DNA of 64,000 nucleotides, taken from contig OW569386.1 of NCBI GenBank assembly GCA_937625935.1, positions 62,001 through 126,000 of the forward strand. Reading direction: 5' to 3'. Positions 27,282 through 37,460 of the stretch are shown piece after piece. Within the stretch, counting starts at the first letter, position 1; each line of letters begins with the position of its first letter. Below the pieces are notes generated by a model. That model was not told the origin of the DNA and searched no databases. It saw nothing but the letters and a program-made list of their open reading frames with translations. The stretch is from Tetramitus jugosus (lineage: Eukaryota; Heterolobosea; Eutetramitea; Acrasida; Vahlkampfiidae). Position numbers and translations under genes: made by a program.

Positions 27282-28776
27282 TTATTGCTGGGTGGCAAAG
27301 ATGGACTGAGGAGCGTACTGGCGAATGAATTGAATCTCATCTTCATCGACTGGCATGACCAACTGTTCCACATCTGGTTCATCCACGACATACTGTGCCA
27401 CATTCTCATGAATGCATCGATAATTCTCACCTTCCTGTTGAAACAGTTGGAGAGGTGGTGCGTGTTGTCCACTGTCTTCACGTGCCTTTCTGATGCCTCT
27501 CTGCTCCTCCTCCACTGCATTCTTGTGAGTGTTGGCATCTGTGAATCGACCCTTGTTCAGAGCGTAGGACACCTTGTGCCATACGCGCCTCGATTCATTA
27601 CTGTTTTGCTTAATGACCGGTTTGACATACTTTGGTACGTGTTCCATGGCAGATGCATCCACCAGAGTGCTCGTATTCTTTGTTCTGAGTGATTTGATGA
27701 GCACCTTGTCAGTGATACTGCCAGACAACTTGTACAGTGTGCCTTCCGTGTTGTGCTTGATGCTGCCCTTGATTTGATTCTCTGATTTGACCATGAATTC
27801 AATCTTGGCCGACAGTCCAGTCTTGTCACACTTGATCTTGAGGAATTCGTTCATTTCGAGCCCTTGTTGACCCCAGATGAGACCCTTGGCAACAACATGT
27901 GGAAACACAATCGAGTATTGTTCCTTGAGACCGTTGCTCAACAATTGGACCGTAATTTCACCCTCCAACAGTGTACTGGCACTGTTGCCGTGGAATTTGC
28001 TCTTTGGTTTGAGAACACCCTTGAGTGCAAAGTTTTTGACTCGATTGGTGAGGTAGATGGCAGAGATGGGAGGATGATGACTCACTTGCTCTGCCAAGAA
28101 CAGAGTCTTGCTGTCATTGTGAATAAACTTTGCAGAAAACACTTCACCGAGAATGGCATTGTACGGCTTGGCACCCATGATGCCCTTTTTTGGAATGTGA
28201 GCCATGTTGCCTACCCACCATTTGACAATGGTGATCATTCTCTGTTCTGGATCACTCATGTTGCATATGCTGTAGTTGATGTATGATGATGTATGATGTT
28301 GTTGTATGATGATGATGTTGTATTGTTGTTGTTGTATGGTTGTTGGATGATCATGTTTTTTGTTTTGTTTTTTGTATTCATGAGATGGAACAGACACATG
28401 GGTGAGATGAACATTCACGAGAGTGTTAAAAAAACAAACAATTCAATCATACACAGTCATACACAGTCACACACACACACACACGAATAACATACTTTAA
28501 AAGAAAGGATTGAGGTGTGATAAACAGTCCAATGTACTCTAGCATACTCACTGGCTTCAATAGAGCAGCAGGCAATGAAATACGGTACAAGTCCTTTCCT
28601 GTTCTCAAACTTCTGACCAAATCCATAATGATTTGAGTTCTAGAGGGTTCTTCATGAGGAGTATTGGGTTCACCACTTGGATCACTCTGATCCGCATGAT
28701 AGATGAACTCTTGTTGTCTCATTTCTTCTTCAGTAGCTTGTGCTAGGGATGATGATGATGTTGATGGATTACTCAT
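27282..28776 (-). CDS. Oxysterol-binding-protein family (OSBP/ORP) lipid transfer protein
   Basis: Exons 28496-28776 and 27282-28269 join over a 225-nt intron (GTATG donor, CTACAG acceptor), giving 422 residues. The signature EQVSHHPPIS is present, with MLEYIG, DPEQRM and KPYNAILGEVF around it as in the ORP lipid-binding beta barrel. There is no PH domain, ankyrin repeat or obvious FFAT motif, so this is a short ORP. Such proteins exchange sterol or phosphatidylserine for PI4P at membrane contacts. The basic residues after KPYN and the HH pair that bind PI4P are kept. The intron contains a (ATACACAGTC)n and CA repeat. Confidence 0.93.
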
Positions 28777-29343
28777 TGTTGTTGTTGTTGTTGTCTTGGA
28801 TTAAAAATAATTATAAATGTATTCGATTCTTGTGTTCTTTGTTGTGTGTGATCAATATTGATGATGAGTGTATATTTCAATCTCTAATAATAATATCTCC
28901 CTATCGACTACTAATACTACAAGTGGTGTTGTTGTTGTTTTGAGAGAGCGAGTCTGTGTGTGTGGATGGGGGGAGTGGTGGTTTACAAGCTTGGTACGCG
29001 TGTGTGGATTCTTCTTTTTGTTCTTCAAAAAGCGTCTGTCAAAGTTTTGATTCTCCTAAAATAACACAGAGGACAATCAATGGAGGTTACAATCTGTTGG
29101 ATTTTTTGTCTTGGGCGTACTCATCACGCAAGTTCGCCTTGTAAAAATTCCCCGTGGTCGGTAGTTTATTCTCCAAGGAGTTTTTGGTTGGAAGGCAATT
29201 GATCGTGAAAACCCGATAATCCCAAAAAATCTACAATACAACTGGCCCTGTTCTGAATTCTCACCGTACTGCATTACTGCGCTGCGTATTTATTAAGCGA
29301 GACAATAGGATGAATATATTAAAAGTAGTTTAGTTTGACTGCT
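28777..29343. other. Intergenic, OSBP promoter
   Basis: 567 bp between two minus-strand genes. Bases 28777-28800 are a TTG repeat (CAA leader of the OSBP gene). A further GTT run lies at about 28926-28940. No ATG-started frame here looks coding. Confidence 0.5.
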
Positions 29344-31902
29344 TCAGTAGTCTCCTCCACCACCGCCAGCACTACTCATTCCAACACCTTGTGCCTTTCT
29401 GACTCTGTCTGCTCTGTCTCTCTCCAACTTTCTACAGTTGGTGATACGATGACCGAGACCACCACAGTATTCACATGGCTTGGAATCAGAACCAGCAGCA
29501 CCTGCTCCTTCTTCAAACTCTTGTTGTTGACCCATACCCATCATCATGGAATCAGCAGTCATATCAGACTTGATGCTCTCCAAGATTTTTGGCACACGTT
29601 GCTTTGCCTCCTTCAACAAGTGCTTCAAATCCATGAGCACACCTTCAGAGTCCTTAAAGTTGATAAATGTGGTGGCTAGACCGGTGCGATCACCACGACC
29701 CGTTCTACCAATTCGATGCACATAATCTTCAATCTGCTTTGGCATATCATAGTTGATGACATGTTGAATGTGAGGAAAATCGAGGCCCTTGGACACAATG
29801 TCCGTCGCTACCAACACATCACTCTTTGCACTCTTGAACGATAGAATGGCATCTTGTCTCTCTGTTTGAGACTTGCCAGCGTGGATGGAGACGACTGATA
29901 CGCCCTTGAGCATCAAATACTCGTGTATATCATCCACATCACTCTTGTTCTCACAAAAGATGAGCACAGGTGGAGGTGTCTTTTGCAGCACTTGCAACAG
30001 ATAGATCATTTTGGATTCTGGTTTGACAAATTCCACTTCTTGAACAACGTTGAGACTCGCTGCACCTGCTCTACCCACATTGACCACAATGGGATCAATG
30101 AGTGATGACTTTGCAAACGATTGAATCTTTTCTGGCATGGTAGCACTGAACAAGAGTGTTTGTCTCTTGATTTGCAACTCTTTCTTGACTCTTTGATACT
30201 GTTGTTGTAGTTGAGCAGTCACAGTACTACTACCACTACCACTACTACCACTGTTGTTACTGGTCGTATTCGTATTTGCAGTAGTACTATTAGTAGTTGT
30301 TGTTGTTGTTGTTGTCGTAGATGATGATGATGATGGAGAAGATTGATTCAAGTGCATGAAAATGCTGCGAATGTCTTCTTCAAACGTATAGTCAATCAAT
30401 CGATCAGCCTCATCCAGACACACCATTCGACAATAATCCAACGTCAATCTCTTGTCATTCAACATGTGCAACAATCGACCAGGTGTTGCTACAACAATGT
30501 GTATTCCCTTGTGATGATGATGATGATTAGTTTGATGATGACTATCTGATGAATGAGATGAATGAGATGCATAGGGTTGATCATTGACCAACAATGGAAT
30601 ACCACCTGTACACAACAATACATTGATACTGCGTTGTTCTTCTTCTTCTTGTTGTTCTTGTTGTTGAGATTGCAATTGTTGATTGATGGCACTGGTAAAC
30701 TCTAGAATGATATCATAGGTTTGACGTGCCAATTCTCTATTGGGACACAACACCAAGCACAGTGGGCCTTCACCTGACATGTTCAATGGACTCACATGAT
30801 ACTCTTGAATCATGCTCAGCAGTACCATGGGCAATATGAATACAAGTGATTTACCACTGCCCGTAAATGCAATACCAATGAGATCTCTACCAGATAAGAT
30901 GACTGGAAGTGCTTGCATCTGAATCGCTGTCGGTTTCACAATGTTCTTCCTGGTGGACAATACGTCTTGTATGACTGGTGGTAGTCGAAAGTGAGAAAAG
31001 AGAGTGATGGGTGGTGGAATGTCTCTGCCCTGTACATCAATGTGATAATAGTCTCGAATCATTTGAGATTGTTCATCTGATAGTGATTGAACAAATGGTG
31101 GTGCACTCCATGAGAAGACTTGTTTGTTTGATAGAGTCATGGACGTGGTCTTATTCTTATAGTTGATATTTGCAGTAGTAGTAGTATTAGTAGTATTTTG
31201 ATTATTATTATTATTATGAGTAGTAGCAGTAGTAGTAGGTGATGATTGATTGGTTGTTATTCTTGTATCGTTATTCTCATTTTCATATTCACCATCCTTT
31301 GTTGTTGTTGTACTAGTACTACTAGTGGTAGTGTCATCTGAATGATGATGATGATGATGAAACATGAGTGGATTGTGTGATTGATGAATAATGGCATGTA
31401 CAATCTCTTCTTCCTTCATCTTGTTCAACTGTTCTTCTGACAGTTTTGGTTGTTGACGCACTTGTTCCAACAGAGAGACCTTGGATTGTAACTGTGGTTG
31501 ATAGGATTGTACACTTGATTTGTTGCCATCATTCTCATTATTATTCTCATTATTATTATTATCATCTCGCTCTTGTTCATCATCTTGTTGTTCATCATGC
31601 AATCGCCGTCTTTTTTTCAATTGTTGTTGTTCGTTGAGCAGTTGACGAATAGAGTCTTGTTTTCGCTTTTTGAGTGATTGATATGATTCTTCAAAATGGT
31701 CTTCTTCATCTTGTTGTTGTTCTCCATGTGTAGAGTCATGTTTGCGTGCATCATGTTGATTGATTGTTCTTGTTGTTGTGGGTTGCAATCGTCTCAGTCT
31801 TTCTCTTTCTCTCTCTTCTCTCCTTTTCTTCCACTCGAGTACTTGACTATTCACATCATCATCATCATTATTGTTCATGTATTCGTTATTGCTATTGTGC
31901 AT
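29344..31902 (-). CDS. DDX41: DDX41-type DEAD-box RNA helicase
   Basis: 852 residues from ATG 31902. Residues about 1-280 are low complexity and charged. The helicase core follows: a Q-motif region KPTAIQMQALPVI, motif I FTGSGKS, motif II DEAD, motif III SAT, motif IV LIFCENK, motif V TDIVSKGLDFPHI and motif VI HRIGRTGRG. A CCHC zinc knuckle closes it (C810, C813, H818, C823 in CEYCGGLGHRITNC), which with the overall order defines DDX41/Abstrakt. DDX41 works in pre-mRNA splicing and, in animals, nucleic-acid sensing. A Ser/Thr/Asn tract of about 45 residues is inserted between motifs II and III and other inserts occur in RecA domain 1, so the core is longer than usual. Confidence 0.93.
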   Translation of the reverse strand: MHNSNNEYMNNNDDDDVNSQVLEWKKRREERERERLRRLQPTTTRTINQHDARKHDSTHGEQQQDEEDHFEESYQSLKKRKQDSIRQLLNEQQQLKKRRRLHDEQQDDEQERDDNNNNENNNENDGNKSSVQSYQPQLQSKVSLLEQVRQQPKLSEEQLNKMKEEEIVHAIIHQSHNPLMFHHHHHHSDDTTTSSTSTTTTKDGEYENENNDTRITTNQSSPTTTATTHNNNNNQNTTNTTTTANINYKNKTTSMTLSNKQVFSWSAPPFVQSLSDEQSQMIRDYYHIDVQGRDIPPPITLFSHFRLPPVIQDVLSTRKNIVKPTAIQMQALPVILSGRDLIGIAFTGSGKSLVFILPMVLLSMIQEYHVSPLNMSGEGPLCLVLCPNRELARQTYDIILEFTSAINQQLQSQQQEQQEEEEQRSINVLLCTGGIPLLVNDQPYASHSSHSSDSHHQTNHHHHHKGIHIVVATPGRLLHMLNDKRLTLDYCRMVCLDEADRLIDYTFEEDIRSIFMHLNQSSPSSSSSTTTTTTTTTNSTTANTNTTSNNSGSSGSGSSTVTAQLQQQYQRVKKELQIKRQTLLFSATMPEKIQSFAKSSLIDPIVVNVGRAGAASLNVVQEVEFVKPESKMIYLLQVLQKTPPPVLIFCENKSDVDDIHEYLMLKGVSVVSIHAGKSQTERQDAILSFKSAKSDVLVATDIVSKGLDFPHIQHVINYDMPKQIEDYVHRIGRTGRGDRTGLATTFINFKDSEGVLMDLKHLLKEAKQRVPKILESIKSDMTADSMMMGMGQQQEFEEGAGAAGSDSKPCEYCGGLGHRITNCRKLERDRADRVRKAQGVGMSSAGGGGGDY

Positions 31903-32237
31903 GTTGTTGTTGTTATTGATCTGATGATGATTCTGATGATGTTGTTATTGTTATTGATTTTTTTTTGATTCTTCTCTCGAGAGAATGGATTCACAATGAG
32001 GTTGAAGTGCAGAGCGGTGTATCTCTGACGATCTTTCTAGAAATACAATTGATGAATGAGTGATGATACACGTGAACAAACCAGATTTATTCTATAAATC
32101 CTATATTCAATTATGTCACAATTGGTTGTTGCAACAAACACAACAGATAATCTCCATCTGTGGTTTGTTATCATCTCTTTGTTATCCGATAGATCTGCAG
32201 ATAAATGAAGTTTCTCATCCTACGAGCACCTCCATTT
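31903..32237. other. Intergenic, DDX41 promoter
   Basis: 335 bp. A CAA/AAC and CAT repeat leader abuts the DDX41 ATG (31903-31950). The remainder shows no supported gene. Confidence 0.5.
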
Positions 32238-32608
32238 TCACTCTATGGAAGAGCGGCCTCTCTTTGCTTGTATCTCGTTTCTTACTCTGCACAGTTCCTC
32301 TGCGACAACCTTGGAACTGTTCAAGAACAGGAAGTCGACCAGTGAGGGATGAGCACTCCTAAATTGATGATATACATAAAATGGGTGATCTCTAAACGCA
32401 GAATAAACTCGACTGCTCGTCAATATGAGCTGAACAACAGTGAGACTGCCCGGTGGAATGAAGTCAAGAGAGAAGACAAGACTTCGGGTGGAATCTCACC
32501 GAACCGAGTGTTTGTTGCAGCGAATGGTAGTGGTAGAGTCTGAGAGATCTCATCATCACTCTCATCATCTGCATCAGGATCGGCAATGAGTGAGTACTTT
32601 CGTTTCAT
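32238..32608 (-). pseudogene. Small F-box ORF interrupted by a frameshift
   Basis: A frame from ATG 32608 encodes an acidic start and the first half of an F-box (EIPPEVLSSLL) and then runs into a stop. One base-shift away, starting near 32467, another frame continues the motif (DFIPPGSLTVVQLILTSSR, then VYSAFRDH) to a stop at 32238. Restoring one base at the CTCTTGAC site would give one protein of about 123 residues, so either a recent single-base deletion or a sequencing error broke it. F-box proteins recruit substrates to SCF ubiquitin ligases. No substrate domain follows. Confidence 0.55.
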
Positions 32609-32940
32609 TTTCCTTGTCAGTTTTTTGGGTACCAGATTCGATCAGCGTTAACCAAGTTTTCAGGCAAAAATCAACTGGTTCCGAACATCACCATCGTGGT
32701 ATCTTAATAACGTATACGGAAATACATTGCAAATCCTAACAATATATTTAAATTATGGAATATAAATGTTGAACTTCAGTATACAAAGTTATTAAATATT
32801 ACGCTGATTAAAAATATTTAATGTAATAGTCGAGGTTAGTTTTAGACGAACAATGTTCATTTTTCATTCGAGATTTTCGCTAGTATTATACTTTGATCTT
32901 TAGTTTGCATCAATTACAAACATAGGATGCCGATGCTGGC
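32609..32940. other. AT-rich intergenic island
   Basis: 332 bp, markedly more AT-rich than the surroundings, mainly 32700-32900, with TATTTAAAT and TTAAATATT runs. No gene on either strand. It could be promoter, origin or simple spacer. Confidence 0.5.
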
Positions 32941-33084
32941 TTAATGAGCCTTGAATTTTTGGAAATTGATATCCCTGTTTATGGAGAGATAATATCCCTT
33001 TTCATTTTCTACTTCATTCGCGTGAATGTTCTTGCTCATCACCGTATTAATCGTAGCAGGTTGTCCCCACACCTTTTCATTCAT
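32941..33084 (-). CDS. Small protein, 47 residues (candidate)
   Basis: An ATG-started minus frame (ATG 33084, TAA 32941) with balanced, coding-like composition: MNEKVWGQPATI, then VMSKNIHANEVENEKGYYLS and a basic end. It is preceded in frame by TGA, so it is either complete or a 3' exon. It lies in the 3' flank of the START-like gene on the same strand. No family recognised. Confidence 0.4.
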   Translation of the reverse strand: MNEKVWGQPATINTVMSKNIHANEVENEKGYYLSINRDINFQKFKAH

Positions 33085-33165
33085 GCCAACAACTCAAGGA
33101 AAGAAAAACTGCAATGATCCTGAACCTGACTTCTTTTCATGTGTTGCTGAAGAATGTCATCTTTA

Positions 33166-34818
33166 TTAAAAGTATTCAGTGGATTGATTATAAGTGTCCC
33201 ACGGATTTCTCTTCTCTTGCAAGCTCTTGTCCAAACAGTTGCGTTCATAGTCTAGCAGAGTACTATACATGCCAGCGACTCTCTTGGGTGCAATGAATCC
33301 TCGTGCATGATTGGCTCTGCACTTGTTAATCAAATCAGCATACATTTCCATGGCTTGAGTCTCAAACGCTCTCCTCACATTTCTCTTCTTGTTGAAAAAG
33401 TCTTGTGTGCGCACCAGAGTAATCGTAGTGTATCGTGTCATGTGCTCATCCGATGTCTGACCCACTGCTTCATAGATGGTGCCAGTGAACAAGCTGGATC
33501 GAATGACAGAGTGATTGTTGGCCAATGGTTTTGCCTTTGGATGAGAGCACGACTTGTGAAGAGTGATGAATCGGTTGTGAATCGAATCGTACACTGCACT
33601 GCTCGCTACACAATAGTCGAGTACAATGGGCACACTGAACAGGAATTGTTGTCCCAATGCAGCACCAGCATCGATACCAACAGAGGATGATTGTGGTAGT
33701 TGAGAGTTCATGAGAGCAGCTCTGTGCAATGTTGAGGATGACGATGATGACGATGAGGATGGAGAAGCAGAGGAAGGTGATGACACTTGATGACTACTGT
33801 ACTGTAGAATAGAAGATGCATTCTTCATGACACTGCTTCTTCTTCTCTTGCTCATCTCTTCAGCATCAATCTTGTTGTTGTTATTCATCAGTTCACTACT
33901 ACTGCTACCACTATTATTGTTGTTGTTGTTGCCTCCATTGTCTGTAAATGTCATTGTCATTCGACTTACACTAATGCTGTATGGTGATAGATTGGATGAA
34001 GTCGTGGTGGTGGAATAACGTTTGCTATTGTTGTTGTTGTTGTTGTTATCACTTGATGTAGAATAGTAATCAACAGGCACATTGACAAGTGATAGAGTCT
34101 GTGGCAATGATGTATCCATGACAGAGTTGACCACATCACACAATTGATAGGGAACGACACCTACACTTCTCACAATGACCATGCCCCTTGACTCTGAATG
34201 ATTCAAATCCAATCGTTCACTGTGCATTTCACACTTGAGAGTGAAACCGTCTTCTGATGACACGATTGGCTTCATCATGTAATCATCGTCCGAACACTTT
34301 TGATTGCACTGGATGAGAAAAGCAATGTCACTGTCATTGATAATGTTGGGAATCTGTTGTTGCTGTTGTTTGTGAAGATTGTTAGTAGAGGACGATGATG
34401 ATGACACTGATTTGTGCTTGTCTGACGGTGTCAATAGCACAGTTGGATCCAAATTGTATCTCTTTTTTTGTTTGCTAGGAATGACTCTGGATGCAGTAGT
34501 AGTAGTAGTAGTAGAGGTACCAGTAGTACCACCACCAGTAGTAGTAGTAGTAGTAGATGGTGGAACAGGCAGTGAATGAATCAAGTCATCATACATCATG
34601 TTGTCATCTACACCATTGTTATTGCTCTCATCATTATTATGATCAGGAATATTGTTGACTTGATCAGGACCATCATCATTATACTCATCAATGTCATTGT
34701 CATTGCTATTGCTGTTGTTGTTGTCATCGTCACGTCCATCGATATCATTCTTTTCAAACAATAGTCCCATGGATGCATTCTTTAGGAATGCTGATTCTTT
34801 TTCCTTCTTTTTAAACAT
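33166..34818 (-). CDS. START-like domain protein interrupted by low-complexity runs
   Basis: 550 residues from ATG 34818. The first ~190 residues are Asn/Asp/Ser/Thr repeats. From about residue 200 the sequence alternates strands in a way that resembles a START-type lipid-binding fold (GMVIVRSVGVVPYQLCDVV near its beginning). Asn/Ser tracts break it up at about 33720-33950 and 34020-34060. A C-terminal section follows that reads like the last strands and long helix of START (TTITLVRTQDFF, then ADLINKCRANHARG). The assignment is tentative. Naegleria-type genomes have many such proteins; another START-like candidate lies at 50754-52296. Function would be lipid binding in the cytosol. Confidence 0.65.
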   Translation of the reverse strand: MFKKKEKESAFLKNASMGLLFEKNDIDGRDDDNNNSNSNDNDIDEYNDDGPDQVNNIPDHNNDESNNNGVDDNMMYDDLIHSLPVPPSTTTTTTGGGTTGTSTTTTTTASRVIPSKQKKRYNLDPTVLLTPSDKHKSVSSSSSSTNNLHKQQQQQIPNIINDSDIAFLIQCNQKCSDDDYMMKPIVSSEDGFTLKCEMHSERLDLNHSESRGMVIVRSVGVVPYQLCDVVNSVMDTSLPQTLSLVNVPVDYYSTSSDNNNNNNNSKRYSTTTTSSNLSPYSISVSRMTMTFTDNGGNNNNNNSGSSSSELMNNNNKIDAEEMSKRRRSSVMKNASSILQYSSHQVSSPSSASPSSSSSSSSSTLHRAALMNSQLPQSSSVGIDAGAALGQQFLFSVPIVLDYCVASSAVYDSIHNRFITLHKSCSHPKAKPLANNHSVIRSSLFTGTIYEAVGQTSDEHMTRYTTITLVRTQDFFNKKRNVRRAFETQAMEMYADLINKCRANHARGFIAPKRVAGMYSTLLDYERNCLDKSLQEKRNPWDTYNQSTEYF

Positions 34819-35430
34819 TTTATTCTCCAATAGTAATATAGTTAGTTGATATGTGTTTTGTGCAGTTGTTGATTTGTTTGTGTCGTGTCAGTTCTTCTCA
34901 TCATCGTCCACACAAGGATTGTCGCAGAAACTACCCACACACAAGTGTCACCTTTCACATTTTGCTTGTCATCCAATTGTGCGACAAGAAAATCGCCTCG
35001 AGTTATTTTTGGTGGTGGTGGAGAGATAATCTCCGGTATGAACCAAAAGCATGCCATGGGCAAAGTGATCTGTTTGATTACGACCAATGATCCAATATCT
35101 CACGATATCCAAATGAACTCCTACGTCCTCATGGATGATATTCTGGAAGCTTTTTTGGTGCATTGTCTATTGCACTAACACCTCGTTCCAACACACTCCA
35201 GCCACTGAACCCTTGACTATTTAACAAGTGAGCTGTTTGTGTCTCTTTCAGCAAGCAAAACCAACAAACAAACCAACTCAAATACAACCAAACCTGTATA
35301 TAAACATACACTAACCAATAAGTAAGCTCAAGAACTGCTTGACCTCTCTGTCTCTTGCACACGTACAACACACCACCACCACTAAGAAAGAACCCACACT
35401 CCCCACACAGACAAGAAACGATAAAAGAAG
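34819..35430. other. Divergent promoter region
   Basis: 612 bp between the START-like gene (minus) and the surface-protein gene (plus). A plus frame with ATG at 35040 encodes 46 residues of plausible composition but has no support. The last 100 bp before 35431 are C/A-rich, matching the leader style of this genome. Confidence 0.5.
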
Positions 35431-36834
35431 ATGAGGACTCAACCAATGTTCATCATGGCACTCCTAGTGCTCGTACTATTTCAATTCATGGCCATTCTGA
35501 GCTCTGTTCACTCTGCTGAAACGGCATCCATTGTAGATTTTGGAGATGTTTTGAGTGTGCAGGGTCTTAAGAACTTGACCCAATTCCGTATCTTCCTCCC
35601 CAACACCACAGAGGAACTTCAAGTGGATATTCTGAAGCCAGCAACTGACATGCAATTCCTAGTTCATTACCACAGTGTAGATCAAGCTCCCATTGTCGAC
35701 GGCAACGGTGGTCCTAGAACTGTACCAGTGTTCTACTTTGACGTGGAGTTGGTAACCTCTCAACCTGCTCTCACCGTCTCTCAACTCAAGTTCAATGCCG
35801 TATTCCGATACAAGTACGATCCTAGTACATTGCCTTGCTCTGACGCAAGTCACCTGACATTCCTTGTGCATCGATCTGGACGATGGAGAGAATTGGAAGA
35901 ACCAACAACCATTGAACCACTCACTCACTACATTACACAGCCCATGAATTCCTATGAGGAGTTGAATCGTTATGAGAATACGACTCAATTTGCTGTCATG
36001 TGCGGTGATGTCGTACCAGTGTCAGACTCTGATGACTACGAGTTGTATGACAGATTGGACACTGTGTTGACTGCTGTTGCATCCAACTCTACACTGGAAC
36101 AAGATCCATTCGAGAATCAATTCCAATTCCAACTCGGTGGATACGAGTCACTGCAGATTGACATTCTCGGTACAAAGAATGCATTCGAGTGGAAGGTGAG
36201 TAAATTGGAACAGAACCCAACCACTAGCTCTCAATTCCAATCCGGTAACATCACTCTTCACTACTTCTCATTGGAGATGATGGGATTGAACGGCAGCACC
36301 ATTGCACCAACATTCAATGCTGTCCTGCGATACAAGTACAGATTGAATCTCATCCCAAGTCAAGCTCAAATCGACTCGATTCACTTTGAATGGTTCTCTG
36401 TCAACCAGAATCGATGGGTCAAGTTTACACAAGCCGGCTCCATCAACACCGAATCTCGTACCGTTTCTCAAGGTGGCAGCACTGTAGATGAACTCAAGCG
36501 TTCACCAACATACTTGGTCATTGTCGCCAAGGTGAAGGAACCTCAAACACCATCTCCATCTCCTTCACCAAAGCCATCCACTCCTCCATCACCATCACCA
36601 AAGCCAAGTGACTCCAATGTTGTCAACCCACCTCCTTCATCCTCCTCATCCAACAATGGCAACCCTGGTAGTGAGACATCCACCAAGCCAAACCCATCTT
36701 CCAGCAAGAGCGGCACGGAACCAAAAGCCAGCTCATCGACCAACTCGTCCAACACGTTGAACAAGACGAGTCACATGACCGGTATCACCTGTGCAATTAT
36801 TGCACTCTTTTCCCTTCTCGTCCTCTCACTCTAA
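35431..36834 (+). CDS. GPI-type surface protein with duplicated beta domain
   Basis: 467 residues from ATG 35431. A signal peptide covers about residues 1-29. Two related ~150-residue domains follow; both contain the landmark FNAV[FL]RYKY and a ...W[RV][EK]... strand, which shows an internal duplication. Next is a Pro/Ser stalk (SPSPSPKPSTPPSPSPKPS), then a Ser/Asn/Lys stretch. The C-terminus is a ~17-residue hydrophobic segment ending at the stop, as required of a GPI attachment signal. Several N-x-S/T sites suggest glycosylation. It is probably anchored at the outer face of the plasma membrane. The fold is not identified and it could be an adhesin or receptor. Confidence 0.85.
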   Translation: MRTQPMFIMALLVLVLFQFMAILSSVHSAETASIVDFGDVLSVQGLKNLTQFRIFLPNTTEELQVDILKPATDMQFLVHYHSVDQAPIVDGNGGPRTVPVFYFDVELVTSQPALTVSQLKFNAVFRYKYDPSTLPCSDASHLTFLVHRSGRWRELEEPTTIEPLTHYITQPMNSYEELNRYENTTQFAVMCGDVVPVSDSDDYELYDRLDTVLTAVASNSTLEQDPFENQFQFQLGGYESLQIDILGTKNAFEWKVSKLEQNPTTSSQFQSGNITLHYFSLEMMGLNGSTIAPTFNAVLRYKYRLNLIPSQAQIDSIHFEWFSVNQNRWVKFTQAGSINTESRTVSQGGSTVDELKRSPTYLVIVAKVKEPQTPSPSPSPKPSTPPSPSPKPSDSNVVNPPPSSSSSNNGNPGSETSTKPNPSSSKSGTEPKASSSTNSSNTLNKTSHMTGITCAIIALFSLLVLSL

Positions 36835-36944
36835 CAACAAACGTGTGGTTCACCTTAAAAAAAAAAGAGTAGGAAACAACAGAAGAAAACAAACCACGAC
36901 ATGCAAAAAACACTTATGAATCGAAACATAAAAAAAAAATGTAT

Positions 36945-37460
36945 TTAACACTTCTCCTTCTTGACACCGTCGATAAAGAAGTACAAGTATGGAGTCATGC
37001 CATCTTCAGAAAAGTCCATCAAGACAATCATACCGTCTTCTTCCAATGATTCTCCTTGGAAGAAATCGTATTCAGAAAATCTACCAGCAACCTTCTTGAC
37101 ATAGGCTTGAACGTCCTTTTGGAAAGCTTCCAATCTGTCTGGGTTATTCTTGGTAATGTGTTCCTTCAATTGACCCATGTACTTCTTAATGTGAGCCAAG
37201 TAGTCCTTCTTGGAGAAAGAATCAATCTTTTGGAGCTTGAAGGCATCAACGACTTCATTGACAGTCTCACCACCTTCACCACCAAAGCCACCAGAGTCAC
37301 CACCCTCATCTTCGTCAGTGTTGTGTGCAATACCAAAGTCTTCTTCACCCTTCTTCTTAAAAGAGGATTCAACTCTGTAGACACATCCGTCTACTTCAGT
37401 AATTTTGAAGGAATCAGAAAAGAGTTCATCACCAGAGAAAACGTCCTTGTAGAGATACAT
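36945..37460 (-). CDS. TCTP: Translationally controlled tumour protein (TCTP)
   Basis: 171 residues from ATG 37460, the normal length. Family landmarks are MYLYKDVFSGDELFSDS at the start, VDGCVYRVES, an acidic flexible loop, the helical hairpin KKDYLAHIKKYMGQLKEH and YDFFQGES near the end, followed by MIVLMDFSEDGMTPYLYFF. TCTP is an abundant cytosolic protein that binds tubulin and calcium and affects growth signalling; it resembles Mss4-type chaperones. It ends about 110 bp from the surface-protein gene on the other strand. Codon use looks highly expressed. The leader is a TTG/TTA repeat (CAA/TAA on the sense strand). Confidence 0.95.
   Translation of the reverse strand: MYLYKDVFSGDELFSDSFKITEVDGCVYRVESSFKKKGEEDFGIAHNTDEDEGGDSGGFGGEGGETVNEVVDAFKLQKIDSFSKKDYLAHIKKYMGQLKEHITKNNPDRLEAFQKDVQAYVKKVAGRFSEYDFFQGESLEEDGMIVLMDFSEDGMTPYLYFFIDGVKKEKC

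Noticed and set aside
34885-35178. 97-codon plus frame in the divergent promoter at 35 kb
   Set aside because: Starts with GTG; the only ATG (35040) leaves 46 codons without any family likeness, so it is not called.
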